NCBI RefSeq assembly: GCF_000296215.2
Contig: NZ_CP013949.1
Span: forward strand, 2,225,501 to 2,289,500
Origin: Bradyrhizobium sp. CCGE-LA001
Lineage (GTDB): Bacteria > Pseudomonadota > Alphaproteobacteria > Rhizobiales > Xanthobacteraceae
DNA: 64,000 nt
Reading direction: 5' to 3'
Part shown: positions 34,068 through 43,178 of the stretch, in pieces
Layout: each line of letters opens with the position of its first letter
Numbering within the stretch: the first letter of the stretch is position 1
Notes under the pieces: model-generated
Seen by the model: only the letters and a program-made list of their open reading frames with translations
The model's database searches: none
What the model was told of the DNA's origin: nothing
Program-made: the position numbers and the translations under genes

Positions 34068-35168
34068 TCAGCGCGTGTGCAACAGCGACGGATCGAGCGG
34101 ACGGAGCCGGGCGGGGTCGAATGACGAGAGGTCGATCTGCGCAGTGCCATCGACGATCAGCTGCGCGAGCGCCTCGCCGGTCGCGGGCGCGTTGAGGATG
34201 CCCCAGACATTGTGCCCGGTTGCGACATAGAGACCCTCGCTCAGCGGCACCTTGCCGATCAGCGGCAGGCCGTCCTCCGTCACCGGGCGGAAGCAGGCTT
34301 GGCGTGCGATGATCCTCTCGGGCCTGAACAGCGGCGACAGCCGTTCGCTCATCGCTTGCAGGCGCGCGATCGCGCCTTGGTCGGGTGTCACGGAAGCGGG
34401 ATCGAGCGGCAGTGGCGCGATGTCGGAGAGCGCGGTGATATGCGTGCTGCCGTCGGCCCGTGGAAAAACTTCGATCGACACGGTGCGGCCGTCATCCTCG
34501 TATTCGAGGAACAGCGCATCGGCCGGCACATCCGTGCCGGTGTCGTACACGACGCTTGGGCTGCGCTGGCCATAGACGGCGGGCAGGCTCATCCATTGCG
34601 CGGCGAGCAGCGACCAGGGGCCCATTGCGACGACGACGGCGTCCGCTGCAATGAAATTCGCATCGGTCTCGACGCCTTTCACCGCCACGCCGTCGGTCTC
34701 GCGCGCGATCGCCGTGATGCGCCCGCGACGGAGCTGCGCGCCTTGCGCGAGCGCGGCGTCCATCATGGCGGAGGTGAACTTGCGGGGATGGACGATCGCA
34801 GTCGTCTCGTGCGTGCCGATGCGCTGGGCGATGACGACGCCATCGGCGAGCCAGTCGAGCGAGCACGGGCGATTGCGGCGTGCATCGCCATCGGGGACAA
34901 CGAAACCGCTATAGGCCGTCATGGGGCGATGGCCCCAATCGCCGGCGATCTCCCCGGCCAGTTGCGCGTGAAGGTCGAAGCTGCGCCGCGCCAGCGCGTC
35001 GAGCGGCGTGCCGGCGCACCAGTCGCGCGCGAGGAAGCCGCCGGCCTTGCCCGACGCAGCCGCGGCCACCTCCGTGCTCTCGACGACGATGACGTCGATG
35101 CCGCGGCGCTGGAGAAACCAAGCAATGCAGGCCCCGACGACACCGCCGCCGCAGATCACAACGCGCAT
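34068..35168 (-). CDS. DadA/glycine-oxidase-like FAD-dependent oxidoreductase
   Basis: 366 residues. The N-terminal FAD-binding motif is MRVVICGGGVVGACIAWFLQ with VVESTEVAAAASGKAGGFLA, as in DAO-family oxidases. The C-terminus ends with the second FAD contact, LYVATGHNVWGILNAPATGE. RPVTEDGLPLIGKVPLSEGL is the family's conserved near-C-terminal segment. Such enzymes oxidise amino acids or secondary amines. The gene reads away from the SMP-30 gene and is separated from it by an intrinsic terminator. Substrate not assignable. Confidence 0.87.
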   Translation of the reverse strand: MRVVICGGGVVGACIAWFLQRRGIDVIVVESTEVAAAASGKAGGFLARDWCAGTPLDALARRSFDLHAQLAGEIAGDWGHRPMTAYSGFVVPDGDARRNRPCSLDWLADGVVIAQRIGTHETTAIVHPRKFTSAMMDAALAQGAQLRRGRITAIARETDGVAVKGVETDANFIAADAVVVAMGPWSLLAAQWMSLPAVYGQRSPSVVYDTGTDVPADALFLEYEDDGRTVSIEVFPRADGSTHITALSDIAPLPLDPASVTPDQGAIARLQAMSERLSPLFRPERIIARQACFRPVTEDGLPLIGKVPLSEGLYVATGHNVWGILNAPATGEALAQLIVDGTAQIDLSSFDPARLRPLDPSLLHTR

Positions 35169-35210
35169 GGTCTCTCCCGGACATCCAACTTGTGGCGAAA
35201 GGACTAGCCA

Positions 35211-35244
35211 AAAAATTCGGCGCCGGCGAGGCAGGCCGGCGCCG
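35211..35244 (-). terminator. Intrinsic terminator of the SMP-30-like gene
   Basis: On the minus strand a 9-bp perfect stem GGCGCCGGC / GCCGGCGCC (35236-35244 with 35220-35228), 7-base loop, then GAA and six T (35216-35211). Well placed 24 bases after the stop at 35268. Confidence 0.8.
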
Positions 35245-35267
35245 CTTGGTGATCCTGATCGCCTCGC

Positions 35268-36503
35268 TCAGCCCGGCCCGGCGCCCTGCGTTGCGGTATA
35301 CACAGCGTAGAGCGACTGGCTCGCCGCCATGAACAAGCGATTTCGCTTGGGGCCGCCGAAGCAGACGTTGCCGCAGACTTCAGGGAGCCGGATGCGGCCG
35401 AGTAGCTTGCCTTCCGGTGACCACACGGTCACGCCGCTGTAGCCTACCGCGCGGCCGGCATTGCTGGAAGCCCAGAGATTGCCGTTGACGTCGCAGCGCA
35501 GCCCATCCGGTCCGCACTTCACGCCATCGATCACGCAATCGCTGAACCTCCTATGATTCGAGAGCTTGTTGTCGCTGCCGACGTCGAACACGAAGATCTC
35601 GCCCTTGCCGCCGGGGCCGGTGTCGCCCGGGCCCTTGCCGGTCGAGGCGACGTAGAGCTTCTTGTAGTCCGGCGAGAAGCACAGCCCGTTCGGGTCGGGC
35701 ACCTGGTCCTCGGTGACGACGAGATCGATGCGGCCGGTGGGATCGATGCGATAGCAATTGGTCGGCAACTCGCGCTTGCCCGGTACGAAGCCGGCCGGCT
35801 GGCCGATCCGCGGATTGAGCTTGCCGGCCGCATTGCTCGGACCGCCTGCTACGTCGGGCTCGCCTTCGTAGAGCTGGCCGCCATAGGGCGGATCGGTGAA
35901 CCAATAGCTGCCGTCGGGATGCGCTGCGATGTCGTTCGGCGAGTTCAGCTTCTTGCCCTGATAGGAGTCGGCGAGCACGGTCGCGGTGCCGTCATGCTCG
36001 TAGCGCGTCACCCGACGCGTCAGGTGCTCGCAGGAGAGCTGGCGACCCTGGAAGTCGAATGAGTTGCCGTTGGAATTGTTTGAGGGCGTGCGGAACACGC
36101 TGACGCGGCCGTCGTCCTCGGTCCAGCGCATCTGCCGGTTGTTGGGAATGTCGCTCCACAGGAGATAGCGGCCCTGCGCGCTCCACGCCGGACCTTCGGC
36201 CCAGAGCAATCCGGTGTAGAGACGCTTGATCGCGGTGTTGGGCTGCGCGAGATCGTTGAAGGACGGATCGACCGCGATGATATCAGGATCCCAGAAATAC
36301 GTCGTCGGCGCGCCGTTGGGCCCAAAATCGCGCGGCGGCGTGGTGATCGTCGTCGGCGGTGCGGCGGGCCCGGTCTGGGCCAGTGCGGCGCCGGCTCCGG
36401 CTATGCTGGCTGCACTGATTGCAAGCCCCTGGACAAGTGTTCGTCGTGAAAGCGCAGCATCCCGGTCACGCTGGCCTCCGTCACGAGCCTCTTGGCGTGT
36501 CAT
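35268..36503 (-). CDS. SMP-30/gluconolactonase/LRE-family exported protein
   Basis: 411 residues. The twin-arginine signal LSRRTLVQGLAISAASIAGA, with cleavage near ALAQT, predicts periplasmic location. A six-bladed propeller of the SMP-30 type follows: TGLLWAEGPAWSAQGRYLLW, SCEHLTRRVTRYEHDG, LNSPNDIAAHPDGSYWFTDP (metal site N and D), DPNGLCFSPDYKKLYVA and CGPDGLRCDVNGNLWAS. Family members are metal-dependent lactonases. The substrate is unknown; periplasmic sugar-lactone hydrolysis is a reasonable inference. Confidence 0.87.
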   Translation of the reverse strand: MTRQEARDGGQRDRDAALSRRTLVQGLAISAASIAGAGAALAQTGPAAPPTTITTPPRDFGPNGAPTTYFWDPDIIAVDPSFNDLAQPNTAIKRLYTGLLWAEGPAWSAQGRYLLWSDIPNNRQMRWTEDDGRVSVFRTPSNNSNGNSFDFQGRQLSCEHLTRRVTRYEHDGTATVLADSYQGKKLNSPNDIAAHPDGSYWFTDPPYGGQLYEGEPDVAGGPSNAAGKLNPRIGQPAGFVPGKRELPTNCYRIDPTGRIDLVVTEDQVPDPNGLCFSPDYKKLYVASTGKGPGDTGPGGKGEIFVFDVGSDNKLSNHRRFSDCVIDGVKCGPDGLRCDVNGNLWASSNAGRAVGYSGVTVWSPEGKLLGRIRLPEVCGNVCFGGPKRNRLFMAASQSLYAVYTATQGAGPG

Positions 36504-36686
36504 CGCGTCCTCCCGATCATGTTCGCTGACCGGTTGATCCGGTCGAGCCGCGCGAAAGGTTAGTCCGGTCCGATGATGGTTGCGAGGGGTGGAATCGAAA
36601 CTGCTGCGCGATCACGGGCCGCAATTTCGTCACCTTCGAATGCGTTTGGAGATGGGCGCTGACGGGGAATAAAGCCGGAGCTCATT

Positions 36687-36953
36687 GTGCAAATTGTCGT
36701 CCTGATCATCCTGCTCGGCATCACTTTTGCGGCCGGCTATTTCACGCGTGACCATGTCTCCCGCAAGAGGCGGGCAGAGGCACGCCGCTGGCGCGAATAC
36801 GCGGAGCCGGATTGGCTTTCCGCCAACACGCCGGCCAACACCAACGAGATATCGAAGCCCAGCGCCGCCGCACCCGGCACTACGGGCGAGCTCGGCCAGA
36901 TGCTGAACCGCTGGGAGAGCAGGGCCCGCGCCCGCCGCACCGGCACGGGATAG
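36687..36953 (+). CDS. Small membrane-anchored hypothetical protein, 88 residues
   Basis: The GTG start reads MQIVVLIILLGITFAAGYFT, a single membrane helix, followed by a basic patch (RDHVSRKRRAEARRWREY), a Pro/Ala/Asn-rich linker and a basic C-terminus. Predicted orientation: short periplasmic N-end, cytoplasmic charged tail. GGAG lies 7 bases before GTG 36687. Not recognised. It is upstream of the leuA leader on the same strand. Confidence 0.55.
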   Translation: MQIVVLIILLGITFAAGYFTRDHVSRKRRAEARRWREYAEPDWLSANTPANTNEISKPSAAAPGTTGELGQMLNRWESRARARRTGTG

Positions 36954-37102
36954 CCGCTCACAGCACTGGGTCAGCTCCCCTGACCATCTTTTGGCGTTGC
37001 AGTTGCGGGCGTTTCTCGTCTAGAAACGGTCCGCACTGAGCTGTCCGGCAACCAACCGTCAACGGTTTTGGCCGAGGATTTGTGGCTCAGAAGGGTCCGG
37101 CA

Positions 37103-37219
37103 ATGCTGATTCGCGGCCAAATCGATGGGATTTCGGGGGAGGTGGCTCCGGCCGCCGCCGCGATCCCGGCCGCGCTGCCCACCCTCCTTCTTGGCGGGCT
37201 TCTTCTTAGCTGCCCCTGA
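37103..37219 (+). CDS. leuL: leuA leader peptide (38 residues, leucine-rich end)
   Basis: The frame starts MLIRGQIDGISGEVAPAAAA and ends with Thr-Leu-Leu-Leu-Gly-Gly-Leu-Leu-Leu-Ser-Cys-Pro-stop. The six clustered leucines use CTC once and CTT five times (37187-37192 and 37199-37207 plus CTC 37184); CTT is rare in the surrounding genes, which favour CTG and CTC. AAGGG lies 7 bases before ATG 37103. The stop overlaps the start of a GC-rich hairpin and leuA begins 109 bases later. This is the layout of ribosome-mediated leucine attenuation; the call is structural. Symbol by function only. Confidence 0.6.
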   Translation: MLIRGQIDGISGEVAPAAAAIPAALPTLLLGGLLLSCP

Positions 37220-37256
37220 GGGCCGGCTGGGCGCCACGCGCCTGGGCGCTCAGGGG
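37213..37256 (+). promoter_or_regulatory. Candidate attenuator hairpins upstream of leuA
   Basis: CCCCTGAG (37213-37220) pairs with CTCAGGGG (37249-37256); within it GCGCC (37231-37235) can pair with GGCGC (37245-37249), which competes with the outer stem. The leader-peptide stop codon lies in the outer 5' arm, so ribosome position would decide the fold. There is no T-run after the outer stem, so I cannot say whether it terminates transcription or masks the leuA ribosome site. Confidence 0.45.
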
Positions 37257-37328
37257 TTGGTCGAGATCACCGGACACCTCAAGCGCCCAGACCAGTGAAC
37301 GGCGCAAAGCTCAAAAGGAAATTTGCGA

Positions 37329-38891
<1,563 letters not shown>

Positions 38892-38901
38892 GGCTGCTTT
38901 G

Positions 38902-39012
38902 CCTCTCCCGCTTGCGGGAGAGGCCGACGCCCGAAGGCGGCGGGTGAGGGTTCTCTCCTCTGGGGGATTGTCCCATCGCGGAGACACCCTCTCCCGCAAG
39001 CGGGAGAGGGTG
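38902..39012. repeat. Paired palindromic repeat downstream of leuA
   Basis: Two hairpins share the core CTCTCCCGC...GCGGGAGAG: the first at 38902-38924 (loop TT), the second at 38985-39012 with 13-bp arms CACCCTCTCCCGC / GCGGGAGAGGGTG around AA. A spacer of 60 bases has its own short palindromes. REP/BIME-like repeats of this sequence are common between Bradyrhizobium genes, from memory. It may act as the leuA 3' end. Confidence 0.65.
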
Positions 39013-39157
39013 CACAGCGGTGCGCGCGGCATGCACCGAGAATAGCTGCCCTGCGAAGGGCCAATAGCGGCTCAATGCGCGAGCCGCTATTGATGCTCCC
39101 GGCTTTGGACAGACGCCCGCTTTGGGCAGCCCAAGAGAATAACGATAGGGAGAGACT

Positions 39158-40174
39158 ATGCGCAGCTTCGCGATTGCCGCGTCCATCGCGGTCCTGGCAC
39201 TTGGTATGAATTTTGGCCTTGCCGGCCCGGCGTCGGCGCAATCACCGATCATCATCAAGTTCAGCCACGTCGTCGCCACCGACACGCCGAAAGGCAAAGG
39301 GGCGGAGAAGTTCAAGGAGCTCGCCGAGAAGTACACCGGCGGCAAGGTCAAGGTCGAGGTCTACCCGAACTCGACGCTCTACAAGGACAAGGAAGAGCTC
39401 GAGGCGCTGCAGCTCGGCAGCGTGCAGATGCTGGCGCCGTCCAACTCGAAATTCGGCCCGCTCGGCATCCGCGAGTTCGAGGTGTTCGACCTGCCCTATA
39501 TCCTTCCGGACCTGAAGACGCTGCGGAAGGTGACGGAGGGCCCGCTCGGCACCAAGCTGCTCAAGCTCCTGGACGCCAAGGGCATCACCGGACTTGCCTA
39601 TTGGGATAACGGCTTCAAGCAGATGAGCGCCAACAAGAAGCTGGTGACCCCGGCCGACTATCAGGGCGTGAAATTCCGTATCCAGTCCTCGCGGGTGATT
39701 CAGGCCCAGTTCAAGGCGCTCAGCGCCCTGCCGCAGGTGATGGCGTTCTCGGAAGTCTACCAGGCACTCCAGACCGGCGTGGTCGATGGCCAGGAGAACA
39801 CATGGTCGAACATCTATACCCAGAAGATGCACGAGGTGCAGAAGTACATCACCGAGACCAATCACGGCTACATCGGCTACGTCGTGATCGTGAACAAGAA
39901 GTTCTGGGACGATCTGCCGGCCGACATCCGCGACCAGCTCTCCAAGGCGATGAAGGAGGCGACCGACTTCAACAACGCGCAATCGCAAAGGGAGAACGAC
40001 GACGCGCTCGCCGAGATCAAGAAGAGCGGCAAGAGCGAGATCATCAAGCTCGCGCCGGAGCAGGACGAGGCGCTGCGCAAGGCGATGGAGCCGGTCTACA
40101 AGGACGCCGCGAGCCGCGTCGGCCAGTCGCTGATCGACGAGTTCCAGAAGGAAGCCAAGAGCACCACCAACTGA
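39158..40174 (+). CDS. dctP: TRAP transporter substrate-binding protein, DctP family (orphan)
   Basis: 338 residues. The signal peptide (MRSFAIAASIAVLALGMNFG, cleavage after ASA) leads to a DctP-type domain: IIIKFSHVVATDTPKGKGAE, VEVYPNSTLYKDKEELEALQ, DNGFKQMSANKKLVTPADYQ (GFK and the PxDxxG region), KFRIQSSRV with the conserved Arg that binds a carboxylate, and QTGVVDGQENTWSNIY. It therefore binds an organic acid such as a C4-dicarboxylate. The membrane subunits DctQ and DctM are absent here. GGGAGAG precedes ATG 39158. Confidence 0.92.
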   Translation: MRSFAIAASIAVLALGMNFGLAGPASAQSPIIIKFSHVVATDTPKGKGAEKFKELAEKYTGGKVKVEVYPNSTLYKDKEELEALQLGSVQMLAPSNSKFGPLGIREFEVFDLPYILPDLKTLRKVTEGPLGTKLLKLLDAKGITGLAYWDNGFKQMSANKKLVTPADYQGVKFRIQSSRVIQAQFKALSALPQVMAFSEVYQALQTGVVDGQENTWSNIYTQKMHEVQKYITETNHGYIGYVVIVNKKFWDDLPADIRDQLSKAMKEATDFNNAQSQRENDDALAEIKKSGKSEIIKLAPEQDEALRKAMEPVYKDAASRVGQSLIDEFQKEAKSTTN

Positions 40175-40225
40175 GAGCACGACGAACCAGCTGACGTCGT
40201 GCACGGATAGAATATGCATGAACAG

Positions 40226-40260
40226 AGGGCTTCCGTGCCGGCACGGAAGCCCTTCTTGTT
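40226..40260 (+). terminator. Intrinsic terminator after dctP
   Basis: Perfect 14-bp inverted repeat AGGGCTTCCGTGCC (40226-40239) / complement 40240-40253, then TCTTGTT. The palindrome has no spacer, so a few central pairs form the loop. Confidence 0.7.
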
Positions 40261-40398
40261 GCAAATCATTTCAGTGTGCATCTGAACAGGCGTTCACGGC
40301 AGTTACATCTTCGTAACAACGCGCTCCCTGTCCAAGTTGTAAGTTGCGCGTCAGCCGCTGCGCGCTCATCCTCAGGGACCCTTCCAGAGGAGGTCTGT

Positions 40399-41007
40399 AT
40401 GAGGAAGTTCACCATCGCAGCCATCGCCGTGCTCAGCATCGCCGGCTCAGGCGCGGTCTATGCTCAATATCATCGCCCGTGGATGGAGCACGTCCGCCAC
40501 ATCCGCATGAACCCGGAAGATCGCGCCGCCTTCGTCGACGCGCGGATCGCCGCCGTCCATGCCGGGCTGAAGCTCAACGCCGACCAGGAGAAGCTGTGGC
40601 CGCCGGTCGAGGCTGCCGTGCGCGATTTCGCCAAGCTGCGCATCGACCGCGCCAATGCGCGGATGAATGCCGGTCCAGGTGATACGTCGCGGGATGCCGG
40701 CAAGCCAGAGGATCCGATCGCCCGCCTGCGCCAGCGCGCCGAGGACATGGGCGCCACCTCCGCGGCCCTGAAGAAGATCGCCGATGCCGCCGACCCGCTC
40801 TACAAGACGCTGGACGAGGGTCAGAAGCGGCGGCTCGCCGTGCTGACCCGCCACCGCGGCCCGTTCGGCGGCGGCGAGGACGGTCCGCGCCGCCATTTCA
40901 TGGAACGCGGCATGGACCGCATGATGGAGCGCGGCATGGACCATTTCCACCGCGACCGCTTTGACCGCGACAGCGGCCCGGACCGGGACCGCGAGGGCCG
41001 GCTCTGA
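40399..41007 (+). CDS. Spy/CpxP-like periplasmic protein (LTxxQ-type)
   Basis: 202 residues with a signal peptide (MRKFTIAAIAVLSIAGSGAV, cleavage after YAQ). The helical core AAFVDARIAAVHAGLKLNADQEKLWPPVEAAVRDFAKLR contains the LNADQE variant of the LTxxQ motif, and LYKTLDEGQKRRLAVLTRH is the second. The tail (from residue 155) is rich in Arg, Asp, Gly, Met and His (repeats of ERGMDRM / ERGMDHF), possibly metal-binding. Spy-like proteins are stress chaperones in the periplasm. GAGGAGG 6 bases before ATG 40399 fixes the start. It stands alone, with its own terminator. Confidence 0.82.
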   Translation: MRKFTIAAIAVLSIAGSGAVYAQYHRPWMEHVRHIRMNPEDRAAFVDARIAAVHAGLKLNADQEKLWPPVEAAVRDFAKLRIDRANARMNAGPGDTSRDAGKPEDPIARLRQRAEDMGATSAALKKIADAADPLYKTLDEGQKRRLAVLTRHRGPFGGGEDGPRRHFMERGMDRMMERGMDHFHRDRFDRDSGPDRDREGRL

Positions 41008-41055
41008 GCGGGGGCGGTTTCGGCGGGGGTTACGCCGGCATTAACCTTGGCGAAG

Positions 41056-41077
41056 CCGCTGGAATCCAGCGGTTTTT
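41056..41077 (+). terminator. Intrinsic terminator after the Spy-like gene
   Basis: 7-bp perfect stem CCGCTGG (41056-41062) / CCAGCGG (41066-41072), AAT loop, then five T. Confidence 0.8.
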
Positions 41078-41186
41078 CGCTTCTCCCGACTTATGAACGA
41101 AGCCTTGGAAAACTTCCGTCCCATCGCTTGCCAGACCCGGATCGCTTTGCTAAACGACCGGCCTCGCAAGGCATTGACCGCCTTTC

Positions 41187-41262
<76 letters not shown>

Positions 41263-41323
41263 TCTAAATCAAGACCTTAGCGGTTTTAACGAGCGCCAAG
41301 AGTGGCGCCGTTTACACCACCGT

Positions 41324-41815
41324 TTACGGTTTTGTTCTCGTTTCGAGCTTCAGCACCGCAGCTTCTGCAAGCTGAATGTCACGACCGAGATAGTGCGCGT
41401 CGAGAATTGCCTCGCCGTCCTTCAACGAGTGACCGGTAATGGCGGCGATCTACGGCACGCTGGCGCCTTCGATAAGGCGAACCACCGCCGTGCCGCGCAG
41501 ATCATGAAACGTCAGGCCGTCGATGCCGGCAGTCCAGATCATCTTTGCGGTCCGCCACTAGAGGCGGCCGCCGCGTTCACATGGGTCGCGATGATGCCAC
41601 GGTCCTTCGAACGACGTGACGCGCGCAAGCGTCGTCCAGGCATGCTCGGCCTTGCGGGGTGTCTCAGCGAACGAGCCGCGCCAGATATTGAATTCACCAC
41701 GCCCGCGGCGGTCGGCCAGAGCTGCGACTTTGGCGTGAATTCGCCTTCCTGTGCCGTTCCCAAGACACCCATCGCCAACGGCTCGGTCTTGCGGCTCACG
41801 CGACACACGCCACTC
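41324..41815 (-). pseudogene. Decayed tyrosine recombinase (phage/island integrase)
   Basis: On the minus strand one frame reads integrase sequence from about 41815 to a stop at 41324: HAWTTLARVTSFEGPWHHRD, PCERGGRL, stop (TAG 41560-41558), WRTAKMIWT, then AGIDGLTFHDLRGTAVVRLI, EGASVP, stop (TAG 41452-41450), IAAITGHSLKDGEAILDAHY and LGRD. The catalytic HxxR, the second His and the Tyr of the C-terminal box are kept; the first Arg and its domain are deleted between WRTAKMIWT and AGIDG. Two stops plus a deletion make it inactive. It abuts tRNA-Lys on one side and the acyl-CoA dehydrogenase gene on the other; the whole gap 41263-41813 is explained by it. Confidence 0.85.
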
Positions 41816-42974
41816 AATGTTGTTGGGCGTTCCAGTCGCGCTTGATCCTTTTGGCCAGCGACCATTTGTGGACTTCGGTTGGACCATCATAGATACGGAA
41901 GGCGCGGATCTCGCGGAAAGCCTGCTCGACGATCGTTTCGGTCGAAACGCCGGTACCGCCCATAACCTGGACACATCGATCGGCGACCCGCATCAAGGCT
42001 TCTGACACGGCCACCTTCGCCATCGAACTCTCGGCCGTCCCGAGCGAGCCGGTGTCGAGCACTGCTGCGCACCAGTCGATCATCAATTCCGATTGTTTGA
42101 GGTCAATGAGATTCTCCGCCAGCATGAAACCGACGCCTTCGTGGTCGACCAGCGGTTTTCCGAACGCGTAGCGGCGGCAGGCGTAGTCGGTGGCGATCTC
42201 GTTGGCGCGGATTGCCAGACCCAGCCAACGCATACAATGCGACAAACGTGCGGGGCTGAGGCGGATCTGCGCATATTTGAAGCCATCCCCGGACGCACCG
42301 AGCATCTGGTCGGCGGATACGCGAAGATTCTCTATCTCGATCTCGGCGTGTCCGCCGGGCATCGAACTATCGATCGTATCCAGCACCCGCATCGTGCGGA
42401 TCGCGGGGTTGGGGAGGTCGACGAGAAACATGCATGCGCCGTCGGTCGATTTCGCCATGATGATGCCGACCTGGGCGCCTTCAGCTCCGGTAATGAACTT
42501 CTTTCGTCCGTTGATGACCCAGTGATTGCCATCCAGCCTGCACGTGGTCTGCATCATCGATGGGTCCGATCCTGCACCGCCTTCATCCGCCGGCTCGGTC
42601 ATAAAGAACGCCGAACGCGCTTTGCCCGACACTAAGGGTTCCAGGAAGCGCGCCTTCTGCTCGGCGCTTCCGACCTTGCCGAGCAGGTACATGTTGCCTT
42701 CATCGGGCGCCATGGTGTTGCACGCCAGCGGTCCGAGTGGGGAGAGCCCAGATTTGATCAGCGCCTTGGCCGTCTCGACTTGTGTGAGATGTGATCCATC
42801 CGGCAGAATGTGGGGCGTCAACACGCCAGCCTTGCGTGCCTTGGCGCGCAGTTCCTGCACCAGTTCGTCACTTGGGCCGTGAGGACCCGTTCGCGGATCC
42901 TTTTCGTAGGGGATCACGTCAGTGCGGATGAAGGCCTCGATCTTCGCGGCAATGATTTCGACTCGGTCAGGCAT
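41814..42974 (-). CDS. Acyl-CoA dehydrogenase
   Basis: 386-residue FAD enzyme introducing the alpha-beta double bond into an acyl-CoA. Seen: FFMTEPADEGGAGSDPSMMQ (FAD-binding region), GNHWVINGRKKFITGAEGAQ, ALMRVADRCVQVMGGTGVST and AFREIRAFRIYDGPTEVHKW, the C-terminal FAD contact of the family. The length is normal. It stands first behind the integrase relic and about 120 bases downstream of a candidate MarR site (43094-43109). The next gene on its strand, an acyl-CoA ligase, ends 204 bases upstream, so it probably has its own promoter. Substrate unknown; short or branched acyl chains are likely from context. Confidence 0.9.
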   Translation of the reverse strand: MPDRVEIIAAKIEAFIRTDVIPYEKDPRTGPHGPSDELVQELRAKARKAGVLTPHILPDGSHLTQVETAKALIKSGLSPLGPLACNTMAPDEGNMYLLGKVGSAEQKARFLEPLVSGKARSAFFMTEPADEGGAGSDPSMMQTTCRLDGNHWVINGRKKFITGAEGAQVGIIMAKSTDGACMFLVDLPNPAIRTMRVLDTIDSSMPGGHAEIEIENLRVSADQMLGASGDGFKYAQIRLSPARLSHCMRWLGLAIRANEIATDYACRRYAFGKPLVDHEGVGFMLAENLIDLKQSELMIDWCAAVLDTGSLGTAESSMAKVAVSEALMRVADRCVQVMGGTGVSTETIVEQAFREIRAFRIYDGPTEVHKWSLAKRIKRDWNAQQH

Positions 42975-43093
42975 TGGAACGGATACTTCGGTCGACTTCC
43001 GCTGGGGCGGAATCTTGGTGGCGGGCTTTCGGTCGTCCGTGCTCTATCACAGCGCATTAAAGCGAGTGCCCCTATTGAATGCGGTGACTGGAC

Positions 43094-43109
43094 TTGATCA
43101 TATAGACAA
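43094..43109 (-). promoter_or_regulatory. Candidate MarR-type operator before the acyl-CoA dehydrogenase gene
   Basis: On the minus strand TGTCTATATGATCAAG. It matches the marR-promoter site (minus reading TGTCAATATCATTACA) at 11 of 16 positions, with TGTC, ATAT and AT conserved, and is itself a quasi-palindrome (CTTG...CAAG). It is about 120 bases upstream of the gene. Weaker than the other two sites. Confidence 0.4.
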
Positions 43110-43178
43110 GAGGATGTGAGAGGAGCAATAGCTGGCGGTTAGCCGGCCTCGTTGCGGACGCGACATTGCGCGGTCTCC

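Noticed and set aside
36971..37237. Minus-strand frame with a Lys/Ala/Pro-rich start (AAKKKPAKKEGG) upstream of leuA
   Set aside because: It is the complement of the leucine-rich leader; no ribosome site, and the plus-strand reading fits leuA attenuation better. I cannot exclude it completely.
38902..39012. CRISPR-like repeats
   Set aside because: Only two palindromic units with unequal surroundings; a REP-type pair and not an array. No CRISPR array was seen anywhere in the window.
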